48,690 nucleotides of DNA from Planctomycetaceae bacterium (GTDB lineage: Bacteria > Planctomycetota > Planctomycetia > Planctomycetales > Planctomycetaceae), in NCBI GenBank assembly GCA_020426505.1, contig JAGQPX010000159.1, positions 1 to 48,690 of the forward strand, in the 5' to 3' direction. The notes beneath the pieces are model-generated. The model was given only the letters and a program-made list of their open reading frames with translations. It did no database searches and was not told the origin of the DNA. Made by a program: the position numbers and the translations under genes. Of the stretch, positions 19,042-26,992 are shown piece by piece. Numbering within the stretch: the first letter of the stretch is position 1; each line of letters starts with the position of its first letter.

Positions 19042-19398
19042 TCAATCGGAGGGGGTGTTGGCACGTTCGAGCCAGACGTCGAGGCCTTTGCTGTCGGGCA
19101 TACCGCTGCCGTGCGTGTCGAGGCCCATCAAACGGCTGGAGATGTCACCGTAGCTGATGAACAGCATGCCTGCGGGAAGTTCGTCCCCCTTCGAGGGTTT
19201 GATCGGCACGGTCACTTCGCCCACGTCGTTCCACATGCGGACATGGTCCCCTTCCGAGAGGCCGAGTCGTTGCATGTCGTCCGGGTTGACTTGCATCGTA
19301 TTCGTTTCGTCGATGTAGCCGTCGGTGTATTTCCCCTCGTTGAGGGTCGTCCCTTGACGGCTGGTGCGACCGGGGATGAGGATGAACTGTTCGGGCAT
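19042..19398 (-). CDS. FwdD-like molybdopterin-dinucleotide-binding domain protein
   Basis: The 118-residue product matches subunit D of formylmethanofuran dehydrogenase (or the C-terminal pterin-binding domain of related enzymes). ILIPGRTSRQGTTLNEGKYT opens the barrel; NPDDMQRLGLSEGDHVRMW and LPAGMLFISYGDISSRLMGLDTHGSG follow. FwdD normally works with a catalytic FwdB/FhcB subunit in tetrahydromethanopterin-linked C1 metabolism, a pathway known in planctomycetes, but no such gene is in this window. The ATG at Met-Pro-Glu-Gln is chosen on family alignment. A GTG start 28 codons earlier is possible. Confidence 0.8.
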   Translation of the reverse strand: MPEQFILIPGRTSRQGTTLNEGKYTDGYIDETNTMQVNPDDMQRLGLSEGDHVRMWNDVGEVTVPIKPSKGDELPAGMLFISYGDISSRLMGLDTHGSGMPDSKGLDVWLERANTPSD

Positions 19399-19522
19399 CT
19401 GGGCAACCGGTGATCGGATCGGTGAGTGGTTGTCATTGATCTTCGCAAGAGTGTAGACCACACGTGGCAAACCTGCACGCACGTGGATCGAGTCGAGAGC
19501 AGGAACAGTCTACAAAAGGATC

Positions 19523-21136
19523 ATGAGAATGCTCGTGGGGTACGTCAGCAATGAGCGGTACGTCGCGTTAGGCGATGTGTTGTTTGAGTTTCGGGGGAGC
19601 GAACGTGTCGTTGCAGCACGGTCAAACATTTCGGGAGCCATTTACGCGGATGTCTCGCCGGGCGACTACGAGGTCGTGCTGGGCAAGGATGGATATGGCT
19701 CGAAGGTCGTGACGATGACGGTCGATGCAAGCGATCCGTATCAGTTTCGGCTGCTCTCGGACGGGCTTTACGGATACATGTGGCCCAAGTGTGTGAAGTC
19801 GGGCGAGTTCTCCGAGTTTCGCGTGCATGCGGTTGAGGAATACGAACTCGAATTGTGGCGATACGGAGCGGAGAAGGAGTTCATTCGCCGCATCGGCATC
19901 TTCGATGAGCATGGTCCGCGAGCGACGATGCAGATCACTCCGGACGGCGATTACACGCAATTGGGTGTCGAGTGGAACAAGCATGGCTATCACAGCAAGG
20001 CGATGGCTCAGTTTGTCGAGGGGCCTGAGCGGAGCGGGCTGTATTACCTGCATGCCCGCAGCAGGTCCGGAGACTTCTTCAGTTTTCCGTGGGTCGTCGC
20101 ACCGAGTTCGCCTCAGTCGAAAGTCGCAGTGCTGGCCTCGGACGTGAACTGGAACGCCTACAACAGCTTTGGCGGACGGAGCAATTACATCCACGCAGAC
20201 TGCTTTCCGCCGACCCCGACCATCAACTCACGCCTTGAACTTAAGCGGTACACCGAGAAGGAACATCGCACGTACGACTCGGAGACGTACGCACCGCTCT
20301 CTCTCGACCGGCCTGATCCGTACAACCACATTGACGAGCAGGAAGGTTTGACCGATCCGATTCGCGGTCGTCAGGGGTGTCACATGGCAGCGGCCGAGTG
20401 GCGACTGCTCGGCTGGATGGAACGCAACGGGATCGATTACGACTACTACAGCGAGACGCAGTTGCACTTCGATCAAGTCCCACTTCAGGAGTACCGTGTG
20501 CTCATCCTCAGCACGCACCCCGAGTACTGGTCGAGGCATATGTACGACCGGCTCAAACGCTGGGTCTTCGAGGAAGGTGGACGGCTGATGTACCTCGGCG
20601 GCAACGGCCTCAACTGCGAAGTCGAGTTTCTGGACGACCATCGCATCGTCTATCACAACACGAAGTGGAGCCACTCAGAGCCACAGTACGCAGACGACGG
20701 CCGCGAGTACGAAAGCCGCATGGACAAGCGCTACGAGTCAGAGGCGAACCTGCTCGGCGTCGCCTTCACGTTTCCCGGCATCATGACGGCTGCTCCCTAT
20801 CAGGTGCTCAACGCGGACCACTGGTGCTTCCACGGCACGGGCCTTCGCAACGGCGACACGTTCGGCGAGAAGAGTCTGCATCTCCGAGTGCCGGGCGGTG
20901 CTTCCGGTCACGAGACCGACAAGGTCACGGCTCAGTCGCCGGCAAACGTCCAAAAGCTGGCAAGAGGTCTGAACCCCAACGGCGGCGGAGCCGAGATCGT
21001 CACGTTCGATACGCCGAACGGCGGTGCCGTCTTCTCGGTGGGGTCGATCTGCTGGCCCGCCAGTATCCTTGTCGATGACGCCGTCTCGCGCATCACGCAA
21101 ACCGTCCTCAACCGTTTCCTCGACGACGGAGCTTGA
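19523..21136 (+). CDS. N,N-dimethylformamidase beta-subunit-like protein
   Basis: The 537-residue protein resembles the large-subunit (DmfA2) C-terminal domain family. Conserved-looking segments are VLASDVNWNAYNSFGGRSNY (about 202-221), DYDYYSETQLHFDQ (310-323), VLILSTHPEYWSRHMYDRL and GGRLMYLGGNGL. The first 80 residues resemble a small carboxypeptidase-regulatory-like beta fold (PGDYEVVLGKDGYGSK). There is no signal peptide. AAGGA stands before two close ATG codons, and the first is used. It is divergent from the FwdD-like gene. The function is not established; an amidase-type role is a family inference only. Confidence 0.75.
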   Translation: MRMLVGYVSNERYVALGDVLFEFRGSERVVAARSNISGAIYADVSPGDYEVVLGKDGYGSKVVTMTVDASDPYQFRLLSDGLYGYMWPKCVKSGEFSEFRVHAVEEYELELWRYGAEKEFIRRIGIFDEHGPRATMQITPDGDYTQLGVEWNKHGYHSKAMAQFVEGPERSGLYYLHARSRSGDFFSFPWVVAPSSPQSKVAVLASDVNWNAYNSFGGRSNYIHADCFPPTPTINSRLELKRYTEKEHRTYDSETYAPLSLDRPDPYNHIDEQEGLTDPIRGRQGCHMAAAEWRLLGWMERNGIDYDYYSETQLHFDQVPLQEYRVLILSTHPEYWSRHMYDRLKRWVFEEGGRLMYLGGNGLNCEVEFLDDHRIVYHNTKWSHSEPQYADDGREYESRMDKRYESEANLLGVAFTFPGIMTAAPYQVLNADHWCFHGTGLRNGDTFGEKSLHLRVPGGASGHETDKVTAQSPANVQKLARGLNPNGGGAEIVTFDTPNGGAVFSVGSICWPASILVDDAVSRITQTVLNRFLDDGA

Positions 21137-21582
21137 GACCGACGCGTGAGGGCGAAGCCATTGAATTACACATCTCGGAGCATGTCCTGCTCTGGAAACT
21201 GGGCAGAACGAGTTGTCCCAACCTGTGTCGCGAAGCGATGGGCAACATTTCATCCATCGTCCATTCTCGTCACAAGATTCCCTCAGGAGATGCCTCCGAC
21301 CGCTGGCGCGGCATCGGTTGAGACAACCGATGCTACCCGCGAAACGAGTTGGCAGTGTGATGCCGATCTCTGCTCAATGTCGTCATTTCGGAGCCATTGT
21401 GGCGCAATTGACGACACCTCGCGGATCGGCGGCTGTCACAATTCTCGGGTGTAAATGATTTCCAGATCGTGGCTTATGGGTTTTCCTGCGTCGTCGGCAC
21501 AGGTCCTGCGAATCGAAGAAGCGTGAACCGGCATATTCAGCCGGATTGAGACTGACAACCGAACCATGATGGGGAGTAAATC
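21137..21582. other. Intergenic region before the first His-rich gene
   Basis: About 446 bases. Small frames exist on both strands but none has recognisable protein features. The last 15 bases carry the GGGAG ribosome-binding site of the next gene. No clear terminator or repeat is seen. Confidence 0.45.
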
Positions 21583-21951
21583 ATGAAACGCTTTGCATTC
21601 GCAGTTTTGGGGCTGATGGCGGCTGGCTCGACGTCGGCAGATGCAGGAGACTTTTCGCTGTACATTGGCAGCCGCGGTGTAGGTATCGGAACCAACAAGC
21701 ATCACGTTGGTGGCAGACATGCCATTCACGATTCGCACGACCATCATGGCGGCGGACACGGATGGGGCGGGCATCACCCGCACCGGCGTCCGCACTTCGA
21801 CGCATGGCACGACACCAGCCACTACGACTACGTGCCCGGCCACTGGACGATCGTTCATGGCTGCCGAGTCTGGGTGCCTGGTCGATACGTCTGGCATCAG
21901 GACGGCCATATCGATCACGTCTACCGCAACCACGTCCACCACGGGCATTGA
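21583..21951 (+). CDS. Small histidine-rich exported protein (paralogue 1)
   Basis: The 122-residue protein begins with a signal peptide (MKRFAFAVLGLMAAGSTSADA, likely cleaved after Ala-Asp-Ala). The rest is glycine and histidine rich, with runs such as HDHHGGGHGWGGHHPH, then HYDYVPGHW, VWVPGRYVWHQDGH and a C-terminal HVHHGH. It shares its signal region style, Tyr/Trp/His pattern and HVHHGH end with the protein at 22289-22600. GGGAG precedes the ATG. The composition suggests periplasmic or cell-wall metal binding, which is inference. A 15-bp hairpin terminator follows the stop. Confidence 0.8.
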   Translation: MKRFAFAVLGLMAAGSTSADAGDFSLYIGSRGVGIGTNKHHVGGRHAIHDSHDHHGGGHGWGGHHPHRRPHFDAWHDTSHYDYVPGHWTIVHGCRVWVPGRYVWHQDGHIDHVYRNHVHHGH

Positions 21952-21977
21952 TCGACGTCACTTTTGAATGAACACAA

Positions 21978-22030
21978 ACTCCGGTCTGTCGCTTCAGGGA
22001 TTCCCTTCGCGACAGACCGGAGTGTTTTTT
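21978..22030 (+). terminator. Rho-independent terminator after His-rich gene 1
   Basis: A perfect 15-bp stem pairs 21978-21992 (ACTCCGGTCTGTCGC) with 22009-22023, followed by a run of seven T after one G. The 16-base loop holds a smaller AGGGA/TCCCT pair. It sits 26 bases after the stop codon. Confidence 0.92.
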
Positions 22031-22145
22031 TGTGGATGTCGTCTCCGTCTCGCAAAGGCGGTCCTCCGTGAAAGAACCTCGGTCGTGTGTTGTCAAAATG
22101 AATCTGTTGTAGCAGTCTTGATGACACTCCCGGAACGAGAAAAGA

Positions 22146-22178
22146 AGAGGCATCGTTGCCATAAGTGCCTCTTTTTAG
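22146..22178 (+). terminator. Terminator-like hairpin in the leader of His-rich gene 2
   Basis: AAGAGGCA (22146-22153) pairs with TGCCTCTT (22167-22174) around a 13-base loop and runs straight into TTT. With the A-rich left flank it could act in either direction. It lies about 110 bases upstream of the second His-rich start and well past the previous terminator, so an attenuator or the end of an undetected small transcript are both possible. The rest of 21952-22288 shows nothing else. Confidence 0.6.
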
Positions 22179-22288
22179 CCACTTACGTTTTACCAGGAAG
22201 ATTGGCATTCAGGATGCGTTACCCCATGTCAGTCAAGCGGCAGTTTTTGCCGAACAACTTCAATAACAACCAAGACGGGGATGGAATC

Positions 22289-22600
22289 ATGAGGAACTTC
22301 GCAATCGCATGTGTCGCAGTGATGGGTTTGATGGTCGCTGGCTCGGCTGTGTCGGAAGCCGGTCATGGCTGGTACGGTGGAAATAGCTACTACGGCGGAT
22401 ACGGCGTCAGTGGCGTCTACGGGGGATACGGTTACGGCTACTCGCCGTCCGTCTGGCACAACACAGGTCACTGGGATTACCACCCGGGACAGTTCGTGCA
22501 GCATGGAAACCATTTCCACTATCAGCCCGGTCACTATGACTACCACAACACCGGTCACTGGGACACGTTCCACAACGGTCATGTCCACCATGGACATTGA
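22289..22600 (+). CDS. Small histidine-rich exported protein (paralogue 2)
   Basis: The 103-residue protein starts MRNFAIACVAVMGLMVAGSAV with likely cleavage after Ser-Glu-Ala. A glycine/tyrosine-rich stretch follows (GGYGVSGVYGGYGYGY), then repeated His-Trp/Tyr-Asp-Tyr-His units (TGHWDYHPGQF, PGHYDYHNTGHWDTFHN) and the C-terminal HVHHGH shared with its neighbour. The frame is open further upstream, but this ATG gives a clean signal peptide and a similar layout to paralogue 1. An exported metal-binding role is inferred from composition only. Confidence 0.78.
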   Translation: MRNFAIACVAVMGLMVAGSAVSEAGHGWYGGNSYYGGYGVSGVYGGYGYGYSPSVWHNTGHWDYHPGQFVQHGNHFHYQPGHYDYHNTGHWDTFHNGHVHHGH

Positions 22601-22625
22601 GATCACCCGAGATTGATCGAGCACA

Positions 22626-22675
22626 GGCTCCTGCCTGACGCAACCAGGGAAACCTCGCGGCGTCAGTCAGGAGCC
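22626..22675 (+). terminator. Hairpin terminator after His-rich gene 2
   Basis: GGCTCCTGCCTGACGC (22626-22641) pairs with 22660-22675 as a 16-bp stem with one mismatch. The following ATTTG is only weakly T-rich, so termination strength is uncertain. The position, 25 bases after the stop, fits a terminator. Confidence 0.65.
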
Positions 22676-22745
22676 ATTTGCGTTGACACAAAACGGACTT
22701 CTGCGTTGAACAGCCATCGGAACGCACCTTCGTTATGATGGCTGC

Positions 22746-23411
22746 ATGCAACACGAATCACACGAGACTTCCGCTCCCGGTTTGGCCGAACAACGCCCCG
22801 TCGATGAGCACGCGAACCTCATCACCCACGGGATCGGACTCCTGCTGAGCGTCATCGCCTCCACCCTGTTGATGACGTTGGTGATCGATGATCATCCGAC
22901 GCGAATCATCGTGGCGTGTGGAAGCTACTGCTTTTCTCTAGTGGCCCTGTATGCCGCATCCACCGGTTCGCATCTGTTTTACGATGTTGTCTGGCGACGC
23001 TTCTTCCGAACGCTGGATCAGGTGTGCATTTACCTGTTGATCGCCGGCTCCTTCACGCCGATCGCTGTTGTGTTCCTGTGGCATGACCAGTGGCCGCTCC
23101 TGTTGGCAGTGATGTGGGGACTGGCTCTGCTGGGCGTAATGCTCGTGCTCCGTATGCGAGACCTCACGCCGAGCGCGAAGTTCACGTACGGCATCCTGGG
23201 CTGGCTCCCGATCATCGCGTTGAAGACTCTGTATGAATCGATGCCGCTGGACATCTTTGCGCTGATCCTCGCGGGTGGCCTGTTCTACTCAACCGGGGCG
23301 ATCTTCCTGCGATACGATCGACAGGTGCGTTACTTCCATGCGTTGTGGCACACATTTGTGATCGCCGGCAGCACGGCTCACTACATCGCCATTCTGCTGG
23401 TCGTCATGTGA
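22746..23411 (+). CDS. Hemolysin III / PAQR family membrane protein
   Basis: The 221-residue protein has seven hydrophobic segments and the family signatures: an early His in ANLITHGIG (near 27), YAASTGSHLFYDV (69-81), LDQVCIYLLIAGSFTP (90-105) and HALWHTFVIAGSTAHYIAIL near the C-terminus, whose histidines form the zinc-type site of this family. Members are linked to membrane-energetics or fluidity homeostasis rather than proven haemolysis. It stands alone between hairpin structures. Confidence 0.9.
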   Translation: MQHESHETSAPGLAEQRPVDEHANLITHGIGLLLSVIASTLLMTLVIDDHPTRIIVACGSYCFSLVALYAASTGSHLFYDVVWRRFFRTLDQVCIYLLIAGSFTPIAVVFLWHDQWPLLLAVMWGLALLGVMLVLRMRDLTPSAKFTYGILGWLPIIALKTLYESMPLDIFALILAGGLFYSTGAIFLRYDRQVRYFHALWHTFVIAGSTAHYIAILLVVM

Positions 23412-23443
23412 GCGAGCCGGGGGTCGTGGGTCAATTTGATCTT

Positions 23444-23539
23444 GGGTGGCATGGCGTTACGGCAATAGCCGGGTCGCCATGTCCGTGAAGTCGTCGGCAA
23501 ACATGCTCACCCGCCGATCGGCGTGAGAGCCTGCCACCC
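23444..23539 (-). repeat. Dispersed structured repeat, copy A
   Basis: This 96-base unit, read on the minus strand, matches 37716-37809 (plus strand) at about 73 of 79 positions outside a variable linker. GGGTGGCA and TGCCACCC close the element. Inside are two hairpins, GCTCTCACGCCG/CGGCGGGTGAGC and CATGGCG...CGGC-TATT-GCCG...CGCCATG, so it can form a three-way junction. Here it is further enclosed by 17-base arms (23423-23439 and 23560-23576, one mismatch). It fills most of the gap between the PAQR gene and the next transporter. Confidence 0.85.
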
Positions 23540-23642
23540 CTCAGAATATCGATTTCTGTTCAAACTGACCCACGACCAGCTGTTGACTGGCATTGACCCG
23601 GTCTGCGATTTCATCTACGCATCCTGAGTTCTCGGCCGCAGC

Positions 23643-24590
23643 GTGGACCCAATGATCGCCAGATTCCCTGAGTATGAGCTCTATGTCACCTCCGCACTTT
23701 GCGTGCTGGCATTGTTTGGCATGGGCACGACTCTGACGGGTCACGCGTTCCGGGGCGTTGCTGCGCGTCCTCGCTGTCTGGTGCTGATCCTCGTGTCACA
23801 ACTGATCGTGGGTCCGATGATCGCCGTGGGATTGAGCGAGTTGCTGTATTTGCCACCCGGCATCGCAGTCGGCCTGCTTCTCGTGACCGCCCTGCCAGGA
23901 GGATTGTTCTCGAACATCTTCACGCTTTATGCAAAGGGGAGTATCGCACTTTCGGTGTCGGCGACGGCTGTCTGCACAATGGCATCGATGGTGACGACGA
24001 CAATCGTGCTGGAAGCATGGGGCGGGCACCACTTCCCTGACGACTTTCAGATGCCGGCGTGGCAACTCGTGTATGACATCTGCGTCAGCCTGCTGCTGCC
24101 GTTAATCGTGGGGATGTCGCTGCGACGTCACGCCCCGAATCGAGCGATGAAGCTGGGACGCTGGGCCGTGCGAACGGCAACCGCGTTATTAGTATTCTAC
24201 ATCGTCGCATCGGTCCAGACGGGACGGATCAATCTCTCCGCGTACGCGTTCCCCATCCATCTCTCGATTGTTCTGCTCGTGACCATCCAGTCCTACGCGT
24301 GTAACTTCCTGTCCTGGATCTTTCGCTTGACCGTCCTTGAGCGCGTCACAAGCCAGATTGAAGTGGTCATTCGCAACATCCACTTGGGATTGCTCCTGAA
24401 CGCGTCACTCTTCCCTTTCGCGTCAGAAGGTTCCGACCACATTGGAACGGGCGTCCTCTTCGTTCTGCTTTACTACGGAGCAGCGTCCATTGTTGGCGGG
24501 TTTGCGATCGTAGGCGTGCGGCGGTTCGATCTGTACCGCCTGGGTGATCGTCACCCCGGTCCGCCTCCGTCGGAATTGCGAGACTGGTGA
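23643..24590 (+). CDS. Bile acid:sodium symporter (BASS) family transporter
   Basis: The 315-residue protein has about nine or ten hydrophobic segments with BASS hallmarks: GMGTTLTGHAFRGV near 26-39, and the crossover segment LPGGLFSNIFTLYAKGSIALSVS (84-106), the PGG-x-SN-x2-T pattern of the sodium/substrate site. Family members move organic anions (bile acids, pantothenate, keto acids, steroids) with sodium; the substrate here is unknown. A second in-frame ATG three codons in is equally usable. It runs convergently into the next gene with 10 bases between. Confidence 0.85.
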   Translation: MDPMIARFPEYELYVTSALCVLALFGMGTTLTGHAFRGVAARPRCLVLILVSQLIVGPMIAVGLSELLYLPPGIAVGLLLVTALPGGLFSNIFTLYAKGSIALSVSATAVCTMASMVTTTIVLEAWGGHHFPDDFQMPAWQLVYDICVSLLLPLIVGMSLRRHAPNRAMKLGRWAVRTATALLVFYIVASVQTGRINLSAYAFPIHLSIVLLVTIQSYACNFLSWIFRLTVLERVTSQIEVVIRNIHLGLLLNASLFPFASEGSDHIGTGVLFVLLYYGAASIVGGFAIVGVRRFDLYRLGDRHPGPPPSELRDW

Positions 24591-24600
24591 GGCGCACGCC

Positions 24601-25746
24601 TCACGTTGATTCGCTGCTCGGTGCTCCGGTTCCCATCAGCACCGCCAGCCAGCGTGTCTCATCGTTGTTCTCAAACACGATCTTGACCGTCATGGTCAGC
24701 GGCACGGAGATGATCATGCCGACCGGCCCCAGCACCCAACCCCAAAACACCAGCGACAGAAACACGACGAGTGTCGATAGCCCGAGACCACGTCCCATCC
24801 AGCGGGGCTCGACGAAGTAACCGATGAACATGTTGACGACGAGGTACAGTCCCACCACGAGGGCAGACGTCCCGAGTCCGTTGCCCAACACGGCCAGCAG
24901 GACCGCGGGCACAGCCGCAAGAATCGACCCGATGTTCGGCACATAGTTAAGCAGAAAGGCTAATAGCCCCATCAACAGGGCGAACTCGACACCGAGTAAC
25001 CACAGGCCAACCGTCACGATGGCCCCGGTCAACAAACTCGTACTCGTCTTGATCGACATGTAACTGTTGACGTCCTCAGCGATCTGCTGAAGTCTGGCAT
25101 ACTGAGCGGCCGTGTCCCCGGGGATCATGTGCAGCTTCGCCGGCAGAAGACTGGCCTCGAAGATCAGAAACAGCGTCGTGATCAGAATCAGCAAGGTATT
25201 GCTGAGCAGTCCGCTAACGGCCCGCGTCGATGTGAACAAAATCGTATTGATGAATTCAGGGTCGACCCACCGAGTCAGTTCCCCTTCCACGCTTTCGGCC
25301 GTGCCTACGGAGGCGTTCGGGATTCCAGCTTCACCGATCTTGAGGTCCTGAACCCAGTCCTCGATCTCAAGTTGTTTGATCCACTCCCATTCATCGGTGA
25401 TGCGATCGATCCAGGCATTGAAGTCACCGATTCGCTCGTAGATTTTCGGGAGGTACGTCTCCGGCCAAACCGTCGCAAACTGCTTGATCGTCCCGCCGAT
25501 GACAGTCGCCAGTGCAATCACCGCGAAGCTCAGTCCGGCCAGCACAACCAACATCGCCAGCCACTGCGGCAGTCCCCTTCTCTTCAACGACTGCAGAGCT
25601 GGCCCGCTCATAATGGCCAGAAACAGCGACAGCAGGAACGGCACCACCAACTCAGTCGCCGCCTTCATCCCGGCGATGATGATCACCAGCGAGGCCCATG
25701 TGAGCATGACACGCAACACCGGGCGAGAGGAGTCAGCAGAGTTCAT
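24601..25746 (-). CDS. AI-2E/PerM family transporter
   Basis: The 381-residue membrane protein shows the AI-2E family layout: N-terminal helices (SLVIIIAGMKAATELVVPFLLSLF), a soluble amphipathic middle region (about 95-180), then helices with LLTGAIVTVGLWLLGVEFALLMGLLAFLLNYVPNIGSILAAVPA and the end motif GPVGMIISVPLTMTVKIV. Family roles include signal or ion export (for example Na+/H+ exchange) and are not predictable here. The ATG is preferred over a TTG 29 codons upstream, though no ribosome-binding site supports it. Confidence 0.85.
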   Translation of the reverse strand: MNSADSSRPVLRVMLTWASLVIIIAGMKAATELVVPFLLSLFLAIMSGPALQSLKRRGLPQWLAMLVVLAGLSFAVIALATVIGGTIKQFATVWPETYLPKIYERIGDFNAWIDRITDEWEWIKQLEIEDWVQDLKIGEAGIPNASVGTAESVEGELTRWVDPEFINTILFTSTRAVSGLLSNTLLILITTLFLIFEASLLPAKLHMIPGDTAAQYARLQQIAEDVNSYMSIKTSTSLLTGAIVTVGLWLLGVEFALLMGLLAFLLNYVPNIGSILAAVPAVLLAVLGNGLGTSALVVGLYLVVNMFIGYFVEPRWMGRGLGLSTLVVFLSLVFWGWVLGPVGMIISVPLTMTVKIVFENNDETRWLAVLMGTGAPSSEST

Positions 25747-25920
25747 GGTCGGTCGCCCAGCAGAAGTGGAGTTCAACGCGTCACACTCTACAAGTCCGGC
25801 CTCTCTTACTTCAACCGGCACAAGACTGCACAATCGTGATTGAGGCCGGTATTATGGCTGAACCAGAATGGCACTCGGAACACGCGCTCGAACCGTTGCC
25901 GTCATCAGGTTCGACGCACC

Positions 25921-26982
25921 ATGCAGAACTCCGTCCGGAAAGTGCTGATCGGGACAACGATCTTCGTTGTCACCTGTGTCATCGCCGTCTTCGGCTACTG
26001 GATGGCGGGCTGGAGCCTGATCGAAGCCATCTACATGGTGATCATCACCATTTATGGAGTTGGCTACGGCGAAGTCCGGCCCGTCGAAGACCCCACGCTG
26101 CGGTTGTTCACGGTTCTCGTGATTGTGGCTGGCTGTACATCGGCCATTTACGTCCTCGGCGGTTTCATTCAAATGATCACCGAAGGACAGATCAAACGGG
26201 CACTCGAGGAAAGACGTATGACAGCAGGCATCGAAAAACTCAACCAACACGCCATCATCTGTGGGTTCGGTCGCGTGGGGCAAATCCTCGCTGACGAACT
26301 GCTGACCGCGGGCAAGCCGTTCGTCGTCGTTGACACAAACCGTGAACGCCTCATCTCCGGCGAAAATCAGGGCATGTTCGTCATCAACGGCGATGCGACG
26401 ACCGAGGAAGTGTTGACGCTCGCAGGTGTGGAGCGGGCCAGTGTGCTGGCGACGGTTCTGCCGAATGACGCGGCCAATGTGTTCATCACCTTGACTGCCC
26501 GCGAACTTCGCCCGGATCTGGAGATCATCGCCCGCGGCGAGTCGCCTTCCACTCAGAAGAAGCTGCTACGCTCAGGAGCCGATCGTGTCGTGCTTCCCGC
26601 TGCCATCGGTGCTGTCAAGATTGCCCGGCTCATCACCTGCCCGACTGCTGAGTCGCTGTTGAGTGGTGAGAAGGCCGAAAGTGACTTCAATGACGAATTG
26701 GGACAAATCGGACTGCGGATCTGGGAAGTCAGCATCGATCAAGGCTCGCCACTCGCCGGCTACACGATCAGTCAACTGCGAGCCGGCGAAGCATCGACCT
26801 ACATGATTGTCGCAGTCCGCGAGCCAGACGGCACAGTTCACACTCAACCGCCAGCCGATCATCAGATCAATCAGGGAGACGTGATCTTGGTCCTCTACCG
26901 GACCGACCGCTGCCCGCAGTTCACAATTCGAGATGATGCGAACAAGCAACTGATCTACCGCGGCGCACGCACATCCTCCTGA
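25921..26982 (+). CDS. Two-TM potassium channel with RCK (TrkA-N/TrkA-C) domains
   Basis: The 353-residue protein has TM1 (about 9-29), a pore helix, selectivity filter Gly-Val-Gly-Tyr-Gly at 46-50, TM2 (about 62-84), a Rossmann RCK domain with CGFGRVGQILADEL starting near 114, and a C-terminal TrkA-C domain ending about 340. It closely follows the MthK/Kch-type layout for a ligand-gated K+ channel at the inner membrane. The ATG at MQNSVRK is chosen because the 27 upstream codons encode a charged stretch unlike the family. Confidence 0.9.
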   Translation: MQNSVRKVLIGTTIFVVTCVIAVFGYWMAGWSLIEAIYMVIITIYGVGYGEVRPVEDPTLRLFTVLVIVAGCTSAIYVLGGFIQMITEGQIKRALEERRMTAGIEKLNQHAIICGFGRVGQILADELLTAGKPFVVVDTNRERLISGENQGMFVINGDATTEEVLTLAGVERASVLATVLPNDAANVFITLTARELRPDLEIIARGESPSTQKKLLRSGADRVVLPAAIGAVKIARLITCPTAESLLSGEKAESDFNDELGQIGLRIWEVSIDQGSPLAGYTISQLRAGEASTYMIVAVREPDGTVHTQPPADHQINQGDVILVLYRTDRCPQFTIRDDANKQLIYRGARTSS

Positions 26983-26992
26983 TCAGGCCTTG

